A stretch of 39,687 nucleotides of DNA, taken from positions 1 to 39,687 of the forward strand of contig DAIDIS010000065.1 of the NCBI GenBank assembly GCA_027451785.1, in the 5' to 3' direction. The position numbers were made by a program, and so were the translations under genes. This document shows, one piece after another, positions 38,759 to 39,687 of the stretch; position 1 is the stretch's first letter; each line of letters opens with the position of its first letter. This DNA comes from Acidimicrobiales bacterium (GTDB lineage Bacteria; Actinomycetota; Acidimicrobiia; Acidimicrobiales; JAKAVM01). The notes below the pieces were generated by a model. That model ran no database searches and had not been told where the DNA came from. It saw nothing but the letters and a program-made list of their open reading frames with translations.

Positions 38759-39687
38759 CTATTTCCCAGCTAACCTTTCCGCCACTTGGACTGCGTTCAG
38801 GGCAGCCCCTTTGCGCAAGTTGTCACCGGCTACGAATAGCGCGAGCGAGTTGGGTGTTGTTGGGTCAATCCGCACACGGCCCACCTGACAGTTGTCCGAA
38901 CCAGCGGTTGCGACAGGCGTTGGAACGTCAACTAGGTCAACCCCAGGAGCTTCCACCAAGGCTGACTCAGCTTGCTCGACACTAATCGGGCTTTCGAATC
39001 TTAAGCTCAATGACAGTGAGTGCCCGGTAAGGACCGGCACTCTTACGCAGGTACAGATTGCCTGCAGGGTAGGTGCGCTCAGGATCTTGCGGCTCTCATT
39101 CCGGAACTTGATCTCTTCGTCCGTCTCTTCGCCGACCAGCGAACCGATAAAAGGAACTACGTTGTAAGCAATCGGCGCGACGAACTTCGAGGGTGCAAGT
39201 TTGGAACTGAGGGACCCATCGAACACCAGCGATTGCGCATCCGGCCCTAATTCGTCCAACTGAGATCTAAGCTCTGCTACTCCTGCGGTTCCAGCGCCCG
39301 AAACAGCCTGAAACGCAGAGGCAACGGCACCAGCAATCGGCGACAGGGCATGTAGCGGAGCCATAGCCATCATTGCGACCATGGTGGTGCAATTGGGGTT
39401 TGCAACTATGCCCTTCGGAATGTATGCGAGGGCGTAGTCGTTGACATCGGCCACCACCAACGGCACGTCGGGGTCCATCCGCCATGCTGACGAGTTGTCT
39501 ATGACGATAGCCCCGGCTGACGCGACTTTCGGTGCGACCTCCTTTGATGTCGAGCCGCCGCAAGAAAAGAGCGCCACATCCAAGCCGGAAAAGTCAGATT
39601 CGTGCATGTTCTCGACTTCGATCCAAGTTCCCTCGTACTGGAGCTTCGTACCCGCTGAACGCTCGGACGCGAAGAACCTCAACTCAT
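38759..39687 (-). CDS. asd: Aspartate-semialdehyde dehydrogenase (5' partial)
   Basis: Makes aspartate semialdehyde for lysine, threonine, methionine and diaminopimelate synthesis. The frame runs past the window end; about 30-35 N-terminal residues with the NADP-binding GATG motif are missing. Visible hallmarks are ELRFFASERSAG, ALFSCGGSTSKE, DNSSAWRMDPDVPLVV, the catalytic Cys in NPNCTTM, GTAGVAELRSQ and the His in GHSLSLSL. The C-terminus is complete (ends VQVAERLAGK). TTG 39680-39682 is an internal codon, not the start. Confidence 0.95.
   Translation of the reverse strand, partial: ELRFFASERSAGTKLQYEGTWIEVENMHESDFSGLDVALFSCGGSTSKEVAPKVASAGAIVIDNSSAWRMDPDVPLVVADVNDYALAYIPKGIVANPNCTTMVAMMAMAPLHALSPIAGAVASAFQAVSGAGTAGVAELRSQLDELGPDAQSLVFDGSLSSKLAPSKFVAPIAYNVVPFIGSLVGEETDEEIKFRNESRKILSAPTLQAICTCVRVPVLTGHSLSLSLRFESPISVEQAESALVEAPGVDLVDVPTPVATAGSDNCQVGRVRIDPTTPNSLALFVAGDNLRKGAALNAVQVAERLAGK

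Noticed and set aside
1..39687. CRISPR array, prophage or insertion sequence
   Set aside because: No regularly spaced repeats, transposase, integrase or phage structural genes were seen.

Overview
This is a chromosomal window of an actinobacterium. The evidence is a WhiB regulator divergent from two Get3/ArsA-like ATPases, a paired TrkA-type K+ regulator locus divergent from an APC permease, a GlnR-like regulator behind glnA, many GTG/TTG starts, and several promoters that place the -10 box 7-8 nt before the start codon (leaderless transcripts). GC is moderate (roughly the mid-50s percent by eye), lower than in streptomycetes or mycobacteria. I infer a deep-branching lineage such as Acidimicrobiia, but the sequence alone does not prove this. 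Most of the window is ordinary core genome. No phage, insertion sequence or CRISPR array was seen.

Layout. 1-1260: 5'-truncated diguanylate cyclase. 1486-4944: tight operon of a MerR-type regulator, an ORF6/OAT2-type ArgJ and an M20D amidohydrolase, ended by a hairpin at 5078-5107. 5180-6940 (-): secreted protein with two IPT/TIG domains and a C-terminal part that reads like a PHM/DBH-type copper monooxygenase core; its upstream region is full of inverted repeats. 7354-7617: small two-helix membrane protein. 7707-7778 (-): tRNA-Thr(CGU). 7815-17804 (-): holB, tmk, topA, hppA and an unusual three-part permease (APC transporter, USP-like domain, OB fold). 17900-19230 (+): two TrkA-type proteins. 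19233-22727: RsbW-like kinase, HAD-IB phosphatase, a 24-codon ORF, a principal-type sigma factor and an unknown gene coupled to nadE. 22728-26711: nadE, glnA and glnR. 26842-29832: methyltransferase, RidA, ErpA/IscA and Mrp. 29868-32413: nucleotide-sugar genes (DegT aminotransferase, FdtA/QdtA-like ketoisomerase, TylF/MycF-like methyltransferase). 32435-36739: MBL hydrolase, NUDIX and whiB, divergent from two Get3/ArsA-like ATPases. 36816-37223: degenerate receiver protein. 37330-37406: tRNA-Pro(CGG). 37717-38700 (-): AT-richer family 2 glycosyltransferase. 38759-39687 (-): asd, cut by the window end.

How the genes work together. The permease and the two TrkA proteins form a potassium-handling locus, next to a pyrophosphatase whose motif predicts a K+-independent proton pump. 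glnA, lacking the adenylylation tyrosine, together with glnR and a possible GlnR box upstream, suggests transcriptional rather than adenylylation control of nitrogen assimilation. ErpA, Mrp, WhiB and the Get3-like ATPases give the right-hand half an iron-sulfur/redox theme, with a small amino-sugar set embedded in it. The best candidates for something undescribed are the IPT/copper-protein gene with its operator array, and the permease-USP-OB fusion.
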